Shown: positions 1-8,242 of the stretch, piece after piece
Layout: each line of letters starts with the position of its first letter
How positions within the stretch are numbered: the first letter of the stretch is position 1
Origin: Myxococcota bacterium
Lineage (GTDB): Bacteria; Myxococcota; JAJVIH01
Length of the DNA: 64,000 nucleotides
Assembly: GCA_022072125.1 (NCBI GenBank)
Contig: JAJVIH010000023.1
Location: 1 to 64,000, forward strand
Reading direction: 5' to 3'
Notes under the pieces: generated by a model
What the model was told of the DNA's origin: nothing
Seen by the model: only the letters and a program-made list of their open reading frames with translations
Databases searched by the model: none
Translations under genes and position numbers: made by a program

Positions 1-158
1 GCGCGCGCCTGCGGATGAGCGCGCGTGCGGGCGAGAAAAATCCCGGGCGATCCCGCGGAAGATCTTTGACAACCGAATATCCAGCGAAAGCGGGCGGGGA
101 AAAATCCCCGTCCGTTGTTGAGAGCAGGGTGGTGGGGAGAGGGGGTGGGGGGGTGTCC
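1..158. other. Edge intergenic region, no gene seen
   Basis: This stretch lies downstream of the minus-strand acyl-CoA dehydrogenase. It has G-rich runs near 120-155. A TTGACA hexamer at 66-71 has no matching -10 at the right distance, so I do not call a promoter. Open frames here are antisense to the dehydrogenase. Confidence 0.5.
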
Positions 159-1319
159 TTACCCGGTTTCTCCGGGGATATTGGTCAGGTAGCGGGCGAT
201 GAGTTCACGCTGTATTTCGCTGGAGCCCTCGCCAATCTCGGCCAGACGCGCATCCCGGTAGATGCGTTCGATCGGGAAGTCCCGGATATATCCGTATCCG
301 CCGTGAATCTGCAGCGCGTCATGGACCGTGCGGGTGCAGACCTCGCTGGCGAAGAGCTTGGCCACGGAAGGCAGGCTCCAGTCGGAGTCGCCGGTCTCGA
401 TGCCCCAGGCCGCCCGCTGGATCATCATGCGCGCGCCCTCGATGCCGGTCGCCATGTCCGCGAGTTTGAAATGGATTTCCTGGAATTTGGCGATGGGCTT
501 GCCGAAGGCGCTGCGCTGCTGGGCGTATTTCACGGCCTCTTCAAATGCGGCGCGGGCAATTCCCAGGCAGAAGACGGCGAAGCCGATGCGCCCGAATTGC
601 AGCACGCTCATGGCCTGCAGGAAGGCTTGTCCTTCCTCGCCCAGCAGATTGCCGGCGGGGATGCGGCATTCATCGAAAAACAGCTCCGAGGTGGGAGAGC
701 CGCGACAGCCCAGCTTGTCCAGCGGCTTGCCCGCCGTGAATCCCGGCGTTCCCTTTTCGACAATGAATGCGCTGATGCCGCGCGTGCCGCCTTCCTCGCC
801 CTCCGTGCGGGCGTACACCACCGCCACATCGGCGATGGGGCCGTTGGTGATGAACATCTTGGCGCCGTTGAGGATGTAATGATCGCCCTCCCGCCGCGCA
901 CGGGTTTTCAGCCCGGCCGCGTCGGAGCCGGAGCCCGGTTCGGTCAATCCCCATGCGCCCCACCATTCGCCGGAAATGAGTTTGGGCAGATATTTCCTGC
1001 GTTGTTCCTCGTTTCCCGCCGACAGAATGGCGCGCCCGCACAGTCCGATGGAAGCGCCGATTGACAGCGCGGTGGAAGCGCAGGCCGCCGCCAGTTCCTC
1101 GGCCGCCAGGGTGAAGGTGACAAAATCCACCGGAGAGCCGCCGTATTCTTCCGGCATGCCCAGTCCGTGGTAGCCGATTTCCGCCGCCGCGCGCACCACG
1201 CCGGGATCGGGCCGGCCCAGCAGGTCGATCCCGGCGGCCTTGGGGACCACCACCTCGCGGCAGAACCGGCCAAAGCGCTTGCGGATGTCTTCCTGCTGTT
1301 CGTTCAGGGAAAAATCCAT
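159..1319 (-). CDS. Acyl-CoA dehydrogenase (MCAD/SCAD-type catalytic Glu)
   Basis: A 386-residue FAD enzyme that introduces the alpha,beta double bond into an acyl-CoA and passes electrons to ETF. The family layout is complete: N-terminal helical domain, the middle domain with [11 protein letters not shown] (about 123-133) and KMFITNG (154-160), and the C-terminal helical domain with QIHGGYGY. The catalytic base appears to be Glu364 in IGEGSSEI, the MCAD/SCAD position. The alternative isovaleryl/long-chain position (LQFGR, Gly243) lacks Glu. GGAG precedes the ATG. It lies 21 bases behind a second dehydrogenase on the same strand, so the two are probably cotranscribed. Substrate chain length cannot be read from sequence; fatty or branched-chain acid oxidation is likely. 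Confidence 0.9.
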   Translation of the reverse strand: MDFSLNEQQEDIRKRFGRFCREVVVPKAAGIDLLGRPDPGVVRAAAEIGYHGLGMPEEYGGSPVDFVTFTLAAEELAAACASTALSIGASIGLCGRAILSAGNEEQRRKYLPKLISGEWWGAWGLTEPGSGSDAAGLKTRARREGDHYILNGAKMFITNGPIADVAVVYARTEGEEGGTRGISAFIVEKGTPGFTAGKPLDKLGCRGSPTSELFFDECRIPAGNLLGEEGQAFLQAMSVLQFGRIGFAVFCLGIARAAFEEAVKYAQQRSAFGKPIAKFQEIHFKLADMATGIEGARMMIQRAAWGIETGDSDWSLPSVAKLFASEVCTRTVHDALQIHGGYGYIRDFPIERIYRDARLAEIGEGSSEIQRELIARYLTNIPGETG

Positions 1320-1340
1320 GGTTGTTGCTCCTGTGCGGAA

Positions 1341-2495
1341 TCAGATGTTGAGGAAGCCGCGGGCGATGATGGAACGCTGGATTTCGCTGGTTCCCCCGCC
1401 GATGGTGCCCACCTTGGCGTCGCGGAACATGCGCTCGACTTCGTAATCCTTGATGAAGCCGTATCCGCCCAGCACCTGGATGGCCTGGTTGGTGTGCCGC
1501 TCCATCGCCTCGCTGATGAACACCTTGGCCATGGCGGCGGCGGAGAGGATTTCATCCTTGTCATTGTCGAGCATCCACGCCACCCGGTAGAGGAGCAGGC
1601 GCGCGACTTCCAGATCGCGCTTCATCTCCGCGATTTTCCGGCGGATGGCCCCGAAACGGGCGATGGGGCGCCGGAACTGGTTGCGCTCCAGGGCGTACTG
1701 GGTGCAGGTCTCGATCAGATCCTCCAGGCCGCCCAGGCTGGGCGCCAGCAGGCACGAGCGCTCCCAGCCGAGGATCAGCTTGGCCACCAGCACGAAGCCC
1801 ATGTTCTCCGGGCCCAGCAGGTTTTCCACGGGAACTTCGCAGTCTTCAAACACCAGTTCGCTGGTCGGCGAGGTGCGCATCCCCAGTTTATCGAGGTGCT
1901 GTCCCACGCGGAAGCCGGGGAAACCCGATTCCACGATGAACGCGGAAATCCCCAGGGATTTCTGCCCCGGATCAGTCACCGCGGTGACGATGAACTGATC
2001 GCCCACCGGACCGTTGGTGATGAACATCTTCGAGCCGTTGAGGATATATTTGCCGCCCTTGAGAACGGCGCGGGTCTTCATGGACGCCGCGTCCGAGCCG
2101 CTGCTCCATTCGGTCAGGCAGAAGCCGCCAATCCGCTCGCCGGAACAGATGCGCGGCAGGTACTTCTGTTTCTGCTCATCCGTGCCCATTTTCCAGATGG
2201 GGATGCCGCACAGGATGGTATGCGCGCCCATGGACAGCACCATGCCGCCGTCGCGAGCGCCCTTGGCGAACCCTTCGTGGGCGATGCAGGCGCCGGTGCA
2301 GCCCGCGTCTCCGCCGCCATATTCCGCGGGAAAGGGCAGGGCGAACAGGCCGAACTCGCCCATTTTGTTCCAGAGTTCCCGGTTGAACTCGCCGCGGTTG
2401 TCGCGGTCACGGACGGTGGGGGCCAGTTCTTCCCGGCCGAATTTGAAGGCTTCCTGGCGCAACTGGAGTTGTTCGGGAGTGAACGAAAATTCCAT
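1341..2495 (-). CDS. Acyl-CoA dehydrogenase (IVD/LCAD-type catalytic Glu)
   Basis: A 384-residue acyl-CoA dehydrogenase and the first gene of the two-gene unit. I start it at the ATG giving MEFSFTPEQL, which has AAGGA eight bases upstream; the frame stays open 46 codons further but that part has no family similarity. Visible motifs are FCLTEWSSGSD (about 125-135), KMFITNG (156-162) and VLGGYGF. The usual C-terminal base is replaced by Gly (IGGGTSEI), while Glu245 in LGWERSCLL sits at the isovaleryl/long-chain dehydrogenase position. This suggests a different acyl class from its neighbour: branched or long chain. Electron acceptor would be ETF. Confidence 0.9.
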   Translation of the reverse strand: MEFSFTPEQLQLRQEAFKFGREELAPTVRDRDNRGEFNRELWNKMGEFGLFALPFPAEYGGGDAGCTGACIAHEGFAKGARDGGMVLSMGAHTILCGIPIWKMGTDEQKQKYLPRICSGERIGGFCLTEWSSGSDAASMKTRAVLKGGKYILNGSKMFITNGPVGDQFIVTAVTDPGQKSLGISAFIVESGFPGFRVGQHLDKLGMRTSPTSELVFEDCEVPVENLLGPENMGFVLVAKLILGWERSCLLAPSLGGLEDLIETCTQYALERNQFRRPIARFGAIRRKIAEMKRDLEVARLLLYRVAWMLDNDKDEILSAAAMAKVFISEAMERHTNQAIQVLGGYGFIKDYEVERMFRDAKVGTIGGGTSEIQRSIIARGFLNI

Positions 2496-2819
2496 GCGGA
2501 TATCCTTGTTGAAGCGAACGCCGGAACTATATGCGCCCCAGGCTCCGGATTCCAGGAGAAACTGGGACGCATTGTGATGATGAAGCCGGGAACCCGCGCG
2601 CCGGCGTCCATCCTGGAGCATCAATCCAGGCATGGGAGGGATGAGGCCGGCCGTGCGGCCTGATCCGGGGTTGCGCCGCCGGATTCATTTCCGCCGCGTC
2701 GAGGCTTCATCCGGAGATGAGCATGTCCATCACCCTGGTTCGCAGGGGGACCATGCTTGCGTCGCCACCGGAGTTTGGTCATGCTGCGGGTGTTGTCACG
2801 GCTACACGGAGGAAATCCC
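2496..2819. other. Divergent intergenic region
   Basis: These 324 bases separate the minus-strand dehydrogenase operon from the plus-strand ABM/VOC gene and should hold both promoters. I see only a weak minus-strand TATAGT near 2530 and a short GGCCG/CGGCC inverted repeat near 2645-2660. No convincing small gene is present. Confidence 0.4.
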
Positions 2820-3515
2820 ATGGCGGCGGAAATGGTGATTGCGGTTTATCGTCCCAAACCCGGAGCGGACCGGGCGGCGCTGTTACAACTGGTGCGCGAA
2901 CATGCCCCGGCGTTGCGCAAGCTGGGGCTTGCCTCCTGGACACAGGCGGTGGTGATGACCGCGGCGGACGGGACCATCCTGGAAATCTTCGAGTGGACCT
3001 CAAAAGAGGCGGTGGACGCCGCCCACGATCACCCCGAGGTGAAGAAGATGTGGGATCGTTTCCATGAACTCAGCGACTATGTTCCGCTCAAGGACCTCGC
3101 GGAAGCGCAGGGGATATTTCCCCATTTTCAGCGGTTGGAAAGCGAACGCGCCCACCGTGTCATCCATTTTGAGATTCCCGCCGATGACCTGAAACGCTGC
3201 GCGGAGTTCTACAGCCGCGTTTTCCGCTGGAAGACCAGCAGTTGGGGCGATTTCCCCTACTGGCTCGTGGACGCGGGAGACGAGGCTGCGGGGGGCGTGA
3301 ATGGCGCAATCACGAAACGGGAGAAACCGCTGACCCAGGTGACGAATATCATCGAGGTTCAGGACCTTGAGGCCGCCGTCCGGGAAATCCGCGCCGCCGG
3401 TGGAACCGTGGAACTGGAGAAACACGCCGTCCCCGGCGTGGGCTGGGCGGCCTATGCGCGGGATACCGAGGGCAATCTCTTCGGCATGATGCAGCCCGAT
3501 CCCGCGGCGAAATAA
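2820..3515 (+). CDS. Two-domain protein: ABM-like dimeric barrel fused to a VOC domain
   Basis: A 231-residue soluble protein. The ATG at 2820 is chosen for the GGAGG-like site eight bases upstream. Residues about 3-95 look like a dimeric alpha/beta-barrel (antibiotic-biosynthesis-monooxygenase-like) domain, with an opening VIAVYRPKPGAD strand and a later LEIFEW strand. Residues about 110-228 are a glyoxalase/bleomycin-resistance (VOC) domain: HFEIPADDLKRCAEFYSRVF begins it and DTEGNLFGMMQ ends it. Both folds bind small molecules, VOC often with a metal. The substrate is not evident. It stands alone between the dehydrogenases and oleA, separated from oleA by hairpins. Confidence 0.7.
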   Translation: MAAEMVIAVYRPKPGADRAALLQLVREHAPALRKLGLASWTQAVVMTAADGTILEIFEWTSKEAVDAAHDHPEVKKMWDRFHELSDYVPLKDLAEAQGIFPHFQRLESERAHRVIHFEIPADDLKRCAEFYSRVFRWKTSSWGDFPYWLVDAGDEAAGGVNGAITKREKPLTQVTNIIEVQDLEAAVREIRAAGGTVELEKHAVPGVGWAAYARDTEGNLFGMMQPDPAAK

Positions 3516-3535
3516 GGCGGCGGCGCTTCCTTCGC

Positions 3536-3577
3536 AATTTCCGCATGGAAATTCGCGGCCGCCCTTTTCGCGGCCGC
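3536..3577 (+). terminator. Tandem hairpins after the ABM/VOC gene
   Basis: A 7-bp stem AATTTCC/GGAAATT with a GCAT loop (3536-3553) is followed by two copies of the self-complementary GCGGCCGC (3555-3562 and 3570-3577) separated by CCTTTTC. They sit 20 bases past the stop codon. There is no long T-run, so this is a probable rather than classical terminator. Confidence 0.45.
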
Positions 3578-3635
3578 CGCGTGGTGATATAGCTCACGCC
3601 CGTTTTCAGAAGTTCGCCGGTTAACCAAGTAGTCT

Positions 3636-3651
3636 TCCCTCCGCAAGGGAG
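3636..3651 (+). promoter_or_regulatory. oleA Shine-Dalgarno inside a small hairpin
   Basis: The GGGAG ribosome site at 3647-3651, six bases before the oleA ATG, overlaps the right arm of a 5-bp stem TCCCT (3636-3640)/AGGGA (3646-3650). Folding would hide the site, so oleA translation could be conditional. The stem is short and its effect is untested. Confidence 0.35.
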
Positions 3652-3657
3652 CCCGAG

Positions 3658-4677
3658 ATGCAGAAATTCGAGAAGCTGGTGATTGCGGGCGTGGCCTGCG
3701 TGGACGCCCCTCACCGCATCCCTTCAAAGTCCATCGAGGACCAGTTGCTGCCGGTCACCTCCCGGCTCGATATCAAGCCGGATATCCTGACCTCGCTCAC
3801 CGGCATCGAAGCCCGGCGCTTTTGGGACCCCGGGGTCATGCCGTCGGACGCAGCGGCCATGGCGGCGGAAAAAGTGCTGGAGCAAACCGGCGTCCCCCGC
3901 GATCGCATTGGCGTGCTGATCAACACTTCCGTGTGCCGCGATTACGTGGAGCCATCCACGGCGTGCATCGTGCATGGCAACCTGGGTCTGCCGGCGTCAT
4001 GCATGAACTTCGATGTTGGCAACGCCTGTCTCGCATTCATGAATGGCATGGAAATCGCGGGCCATATGATTGAACGCGAGCAGATTGATTACGCGCTGAT
4101 CGTGGATGGCGAAGGTTCGCGTTTTGTCACCGAGCAGACCATCGAGCGCCTGTTGCGTCCGGAGACTGATGCGAAGGATTTCCGCTCCCAGTTCGCCACC
4201 TTGACCCTCGGCTCCGGCGGAGCGGCCATGGTGCTCACCCGCGCGGATCTGTATCCCGCGGGACACCGGGTCATCGGCTCCGTGCAGCGCGCCGCCACCG
4301 AACACAGCCGCTTGTGTTATGGACAGAACGACATCATGCGCACGGACGCCAAGGCGCTGCTGCTCGCGGGCCTGCAACTGGCTTCCGGAACGTGGGAGCA
4401 GGCGCGCAGTGAAATGGGATGGAGCGACAGCGTGCTGAACGAACTGGTGCTGCACCAGGTCAGCCAGGTGCATACCACCCAGCTCTGTTCGCTGCTGGAT
4501 ATCAACATGGACAAGGCTTACAAGCTCTATCCCGAATTTGGAAACGTCGGTCCGGCTTCCGTTCCCATCGTTCTCGCAAAGGCGCTGGAGGAAGGCCGCA
4601 TCCAGCCCGGGCATCGCGTCGCGCTGATGGGCATCGGCAGCGGCCTGAATTGCATGATGGCCGAAGTGATCTGGTGA
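3658..4677 (+). CDS. oleA: OleA, acyl-CoA head-to-head condensing thiolase
   Basis: A 339-residue thiolase-superfamily protein resembling FabH. OleA joins two fatty acyl-CoAs by non-decarboxylative Claisen condensation to a 2-alkyl-3-ketoacid, the first step of long-chain olefin biosynthesis. The nucleophile is Cys124 in GNACLAF. The His and Asn of the oxyanion site are in LVLHQVSQ and FGNVGPAS. Glu98 in CRDYVEPSTA matches the glutamate that marks OleA (Glu117 of the Xanthomonas enzyme) and separates it from ordinary KAS III. The call is strengthened by oleB, oleC and oleD following in order. Alone it would be annotated as 3-oxoacyl-ACP synthase III. Confidence 0.9.
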   Translation: MQKFEKLVIAGVACVDAPHRIPSKSIEDQLLPVTSRLDIKPDILTSLTGIEARRFWDPGVMPSDAAAMAAEKVLEQTGVPRDRIGVLINTSVCRDYVEPSTACIVHGNLGLPASCMNFDVGNACLAFMNGMEIAGHMIEREQIDYALIVDGEGSRFVTEQTIERLLRPETDAKDFRSQFATLTLGSGGAAMVLTRADLYPAGHRVIGSVQRAATEHSRLCYGQNDIMRTDAKALLLAGLQLASGTWEQARSEMGWSDSVLNELVLHQVSQVHTTQLCSLLDINMDKAYKLYPEFGNVGPASVPIVLAKALEEGRIQPGHRVALMGIGSGLNCMMAEVIW

Positions 4678-4683
4678 CCGGCC

Positions 4684-5562
4684 ATGCGCGGATTGTCTCC
4701 GGAGCTTTATCCATGGCGGCCGCGATATCTGGATATCGCCGGGCGGCGGATGGCCTGGGTTGAAGAGGGATCGGGCTTTCCCGTGGTGATGGTCCACGGC
4801 AATCCCACCTGGAGTTTTTACTACCGCAACCTGATCCGCGCGCTTTCGCCGCATTTCCGGGCCATCGCGCCGGACCATATCGGTTGCGGCTTCTCCAGCA
4901 AGCCGGACGACAAGGATTATTCCTACCGCCTGGATCAGCGCGTGGCGGATTTTGGCGCCTTCATCCAGGGACTGGGATTGCAGCGGCTCTCGCTGGTGGT
5001 TCATGACTGGGGCGGCATGATTGGCATGGCTTGGGCGGCGGAACATCCGGAGATGATCGAGCGGATTGTCATCCTCAATACCGCGGCGTTTCCCAAGCCG
5101 GCGGCGAAACGGCTTCCTTTCACGCTCAAACTCGCGCGGGATTCCCGCCTGGGCGCCTTTCTGGTGCGCGGATTCAACGCCTTCAGCGCGGGCGCGGCCT
5201 TTCTCGCGGTCGAAAAGCCCATGCCCGCGGCGGTGCGCGCGGGCTACACCGCTCCCTACCAGTCATGGGATGACCGGATAGCCACGCTGCGTTTCGTGCA
5301 GGACATCCCCCTCTCTCCGCAAGACCCGTCATACGCCGTGGTGGCGCGCACGGCGGAAAGGCTGCATGTTTTCGGCGAGACCCCCATGCTGATCGCCTGG
5401 GGCATGCGGGATTTCGTATTTGATCATCATTTCCTCGACGAGTGGAAACGGCGTTGTCCCCACGCCCGCGTGCAGGAATATCCGGACTGCGGACATTATG
5501 TGCTGGAAGACGCGGCGGGCCGGATTGAGCCGCTGATCGCCGGTTTTCTGCGGGGAATATGA
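4684..5562 (+). CDS. oleB: OleB, beta-lactone decarboxylase (alpha/beta hydrolase)
   Basis: A 292-residue alpha/beta hydrolase of the haloalkane-dehalogenase type. In this pathway OleB decarboxylates the cis-beta-lactone made by OleC to the final cis-olefin. Seen directly: the HGNPTWSFYYR oxyanion segment (about 38-48), the nucleophile elbow VVHDWGGMIG with Asp108, and the late CGHYVLED with the catalytic His. An Asp nucleophile instead of Ser fits the family. It begins six bases after oleA and overlaps oleC by four bases (ATGA), implying one transcript and coupled translation. Confidence 0.88.
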   Translation: MRGLSPELYPWRPRYLDIAGRRMAWVEEGSGFPVVMVHGNPTWSFYYRNLIRALSPHFRAIAPDHIGCGFSSKPDDKDYSYRLDQRVADFGAFIQGLGLQRLSLVVHDWGGMIGMAWAAEHPEMIERIVILNTAAFPKPAAKRLPFTLKLARDSRLGAFLVRGFNAFSAGAAFLAVEKPMPAAVRAGYTAPYQSWDDRIATLRFVQDIPLSPQDPSYAVVARTAERLHVFGETPMLIAWGMRDFVFDHHFLDEWKRRCPHARVQEYPDCGHYVLEDAAGRIEPLIAGFLRGI

Positions 5563-7208
5563 GCCAGGTGGTCAACATCGCCAATGCGCTCACGCGGATC
5601 GCCGGAGCCAGGCCGCACGCCCAGGCCATCGTATTTCCGGCTGGGCGGACGAGGGATGGCCGTGTCACATACGCGCACCTGACCTACCGCCAACTGGATG
5701 ACGACAGTTCGCGCATCGCGCGGGGGCTTGTCCGCGCGGGGATTGGCCGCGGGGTGCGGGCCGCGCTCATGGTCAAGCCCAGCCTGGAATTTTTCTCGCT
5801 GATGTTCGGGCTGTTCAAGGCGGGGGCGGTTCCGGTGCTGATTGATCCGGGCATTGGCGTCCGCCCGTTGAGGGAATGCCTGGCGGAAGCGGCGCCCGAG
5901 GCGTTCATCGGCATTCCGCAGGCGCATGTGGCGCGCGCCGTGCTGGGATGGGGGAAGGAAAGCATCCGCACCTTGGTGACGGTGGGACGGCGCCTGTTCT
6001 GGGGCGGGCTGGAGCTTGATGAACTCCGCCGCATGGGCGAGGGAACGGACTCCGCCGCGGACACCCAGGCCGATGAAATGGCGGCCATCCTGTTCACCAG
6101 CGGCAGCACGGGAACGCCCAAGGGCGCCGTGTACACTCACGGCGTATTCGCCGCGCAGGTGGAGATGATCCGCGACTGTTACGGCATCCAGCCCGGCGAG
6201 GTGGACCTGCCGACCTTTCCGCCGTTCGCGCTGTTTGATCCCGCGCTGGGAATGACCACCATCATCCCCGACATGGACGCCACGCGGCCGGCGTCGGTCA
6301 ATCCGCCGCGCATTCTGGAGGCCATTGAAAACTTCGGCGTCACCAACATGTTCGGCTCGCCGGCCCTGCTGAATACCCTCAGCCGCCATACCGAGCCGCG
6401 CGGCATCCGCGTGGAAACCCTGCGCCGGGTGATTTCCGCCGGCGCGCCGGTGCCTCCCGCCGTCATTGAACGCATGCTGAAAATGCTGCCCGCGGGCGCG
6501 CGCATCCATACCCCTTACGGCGCCACCGAATGCCTGCCGGTGTGCTCCGTGGACAGCGCCGAAATCCTCGGATACGCCCGTGAGCGCACGGAACGCGGCG
6601 AAGGCGTATGTGTCGGAAAACCCGTCGAGCCCAACCTGGTGCGGGTCATCCGCATCACCGATGAACCCATCGAACGCTGGTCCGGCGATCTGGAACTGCC
6701 CGCGGGGCAGACCGGCGAGATCACCGTGTTGGGGCCCACCACGACGAAGGAGTATTTCCGCCGCGACGCCGCCACGCGCCTGGCCAAAATCCTCGCGCCG
6801 GACGGCAGGGTGATTCACCGCATGGGCGACCTGGGGTATTTCGACGCCGCCGGACGGCTTTGGTACTGCGGACGCAAAAGCCATCGCGTGGAAACCGCGG
6901 CGGGGCTCATGTTCACCGAGACCTGCGAGGCGGTCTTCAACACCCTGCCCGGGGTGATGCGCACCGCCCTGGTAGGGGTGGGCCCGCGCGGAAACCAGAA
7001 ACCCGTTTTATGCGTGGAGCCGGAGCGCGGCCATGCCTACACGGAAATCGATCTGCGGGAGCGCATTCTGAACCGGGCGCGGGAGTTTCCCCACACCGCG
7101 GCCATTTCCACCGTGCTGTTCCATGAAGGCTTCCCGGTGGATATCCGCCACAACGCCAAGATCGGGCGGGAGAAGCTGGCCGTCTGGGCGGCGGAAAGGC
7201 TGCGATGA
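5559..7208 (+). CDS. oleC: OleC, beta-lactone synthetase (acyl-AMP ligase family)
   Basis: A 549-residue member of the AMP-forming ligase superfamily. OleC activates the 2-alkyl-3-hydroxyacid with ATP and closes it to a beta-lactone. The ATP loop is ILFTSGSTGTPKGAV (about residues 178-192), followed by YGATECLP and GDLGYFD motifs and a C-terminal lid domain ending near KIGREKLA. The protein lacks a signal peptide. It overlaps oleB and oleD by ATGA at both ends. Context separates it from an ordinary fatty-acyl-CoA ligase. Confidence 0.9.
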   Translation: MSQVVNIANALTRIAGARPHAQAIVFPAGRTRDGRVTYAHLTYRQLDDDSSRIARGLVRAGIGRGVRAALMVKPSLEFFSLMFGLFKAGAVPVLIDPGIGVRPLRECLAEAAPEAFIGIPQAHVARAVLGWGKESIRTLVTVGRRLFWGGLELDELRRMGEGTDSAADTQADEMAAILFTSGSTGTPKGAVYTHGVFAAQVEMIRDCYGIQPGEVDLPTFPPFALFDPALGMTTIIPDMDATRPASVNPPRILEAIENFGVTNMFGSPALLNTLSRHTEPRGIRVETLRRVISAGAPVPPAVIERMLKMLPAGARIHTPYGATECLPVCSVDSAEILGYARERTERGEGVCVGKPVEPNLVRVIRITDEPIERWSGDLELPAGQTGEITVLGPTTTKEYFRRDAATRLAKILAPDGRVIHRMGDLGYFDAAGRLWYCGRKSHRVETAAGLMFTETCEAVFNTLPGVMRTALVGVGPRGNQKPVLCVEPERGHAYTEIDLRERILNRAREFPHTAAISTVLFHEGFPVDIRHNAKIGREKLAVWAAERLR

Positions 7209-8206
7209 AGGCCCTGGTGACAGGCGGCGGAGGCTTCCTGGGCTTCGCCATTGTCAAGGAGTTGCGCGCGCGCGGGCATGAGGTGATCAGCCTGTCCCGG
7301 CAGGCGCATCCGCATGTGGATGAGACCGGGGCGCGCCACCAGCGCGGGGATATCACCCGCAAGGAAGATGTGTTGCGCGCCGCGGAAGGCTGCGGCGTGA
7401 TCTTTCACGTGGCGGCGAAGCCGGGGATTTGGGGTCCGTGGAACGAGTACCACGCCATCAATGTGCGGGGAACGGAGCACGTGCTGGAGGCCTGCCGCGC
7501 CCACCGCATTCCTCATCTGATCCACACCAGCACGCCCAGCGTGATCTACAGCCCGCGCGGGGTCAGCGGCGCGGATGAATCCATTCCCTATCCGGAGAAA
7601 TTCGAGGCCCATTACCCGCACACCAAGGCGATTGCGGAGCGCGCGGTGCTCGCCGCGAACAGCGAAACCCTGAAGACCGTGGCGCTGCGTCCGCACCTCA
7701 TCTGGGGTCCGGGAGACAACCAGTTGTCGCCCCGGCTCGCGGCGCGCGCCCGGGCGGGAAAGCTGCGCATCGTGGGCGGCGGCGAAACCCTGATTGACAC
7801 CGTCTTCATTGACAACGCCGCACGCGCCCATGTGCAGGCGTGGGATGAACTGCGCGAGCGGGGCCGCTGCGCCGGGAAAGCCTATTTCATCACGCAGGGC
7901 GAGCCGCGGCCGGTCCGGCAGGTTCTGGAAAGCCTGTTGGCGGCCATGGGCATGCCCCAGCGCCTGCGATCCATTCCCGCGCCCGTGGCGTGGACGGCGG
8001 GCGCCCTGATGGAAGCGGTTTACACGTTGCTGGGCCGGCAGGATGAACCCATGATGACGCGCTTTCTCGCGCACCAGCTTTCCACGCCGCACTGGTACGA
8101 TATCAGCGCCGCGCGCCGCGATTTTGGCTACGCGCCGGCCATTTCATTCGATGAAGGGCTCCAGCGGCTTTCCAGCGACAAGACCTGGCTCGCCAGCCTG
8201 AAATAG
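7205..8206 (+). CDS. oleD: OleD, 2-alkyl-3-oxoalkanoate reductase
   Basis: A 333-residue short-chain dehydrogenase of the extended, 3-beta-hydroxysteroid-dehydrogenase-like type. OleD reduces the ketoacid from OleA to the hydroxyacid used by OleC, normally with NADPH. The nucleotide loop is GGGGFLG (7-13) and the catalytic pair is Tyr137/Lys141 in YPHTK. The start overlaps the oleC stop (ATGA) and it is the last gene of the operon; the next gene is convergent 36 bases away. Confidence 0.9.
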   Translation: MKALVTGGGGFLGFAIVKELRARGHEVISLSRQAHPHVDETGARHQRGDITRKEDVLRAAEGCGVIFHVAAKPGIWGPWNEYHAINVRGTEHVLEACRAHRIPHLIHTSTPSVIYSPRGVSGADESIPYPEKFEAHYPHTKAIAERAVLAANSETLKTVALRPHLIWGPGDNQLSPRLAARARAGKLRIVGGGETLIDTVFIDNAARAHVQAWDELRERGRCAGKAYFITQGEPRPVRQVLESLLAAMGMPQRLRSIPAPVAWTAGALMEAVYTLLGRQDEPMMTRFLAHQLSTPHWYDISAARRDFGYAPAISFDEGLQRLSSDKTWLASLK

Positions 8207-8242
8207 ATCCGCGGCGCCGTGCGCGTGAGTGCGGGCGCCCGG

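Noticed and set aside
66-88. TTGACA hexamer as a promoter at the left edge
   Set aside because: No -10-like hexamer at 16-18 bases, and reading right it would only produce antisense RNA.
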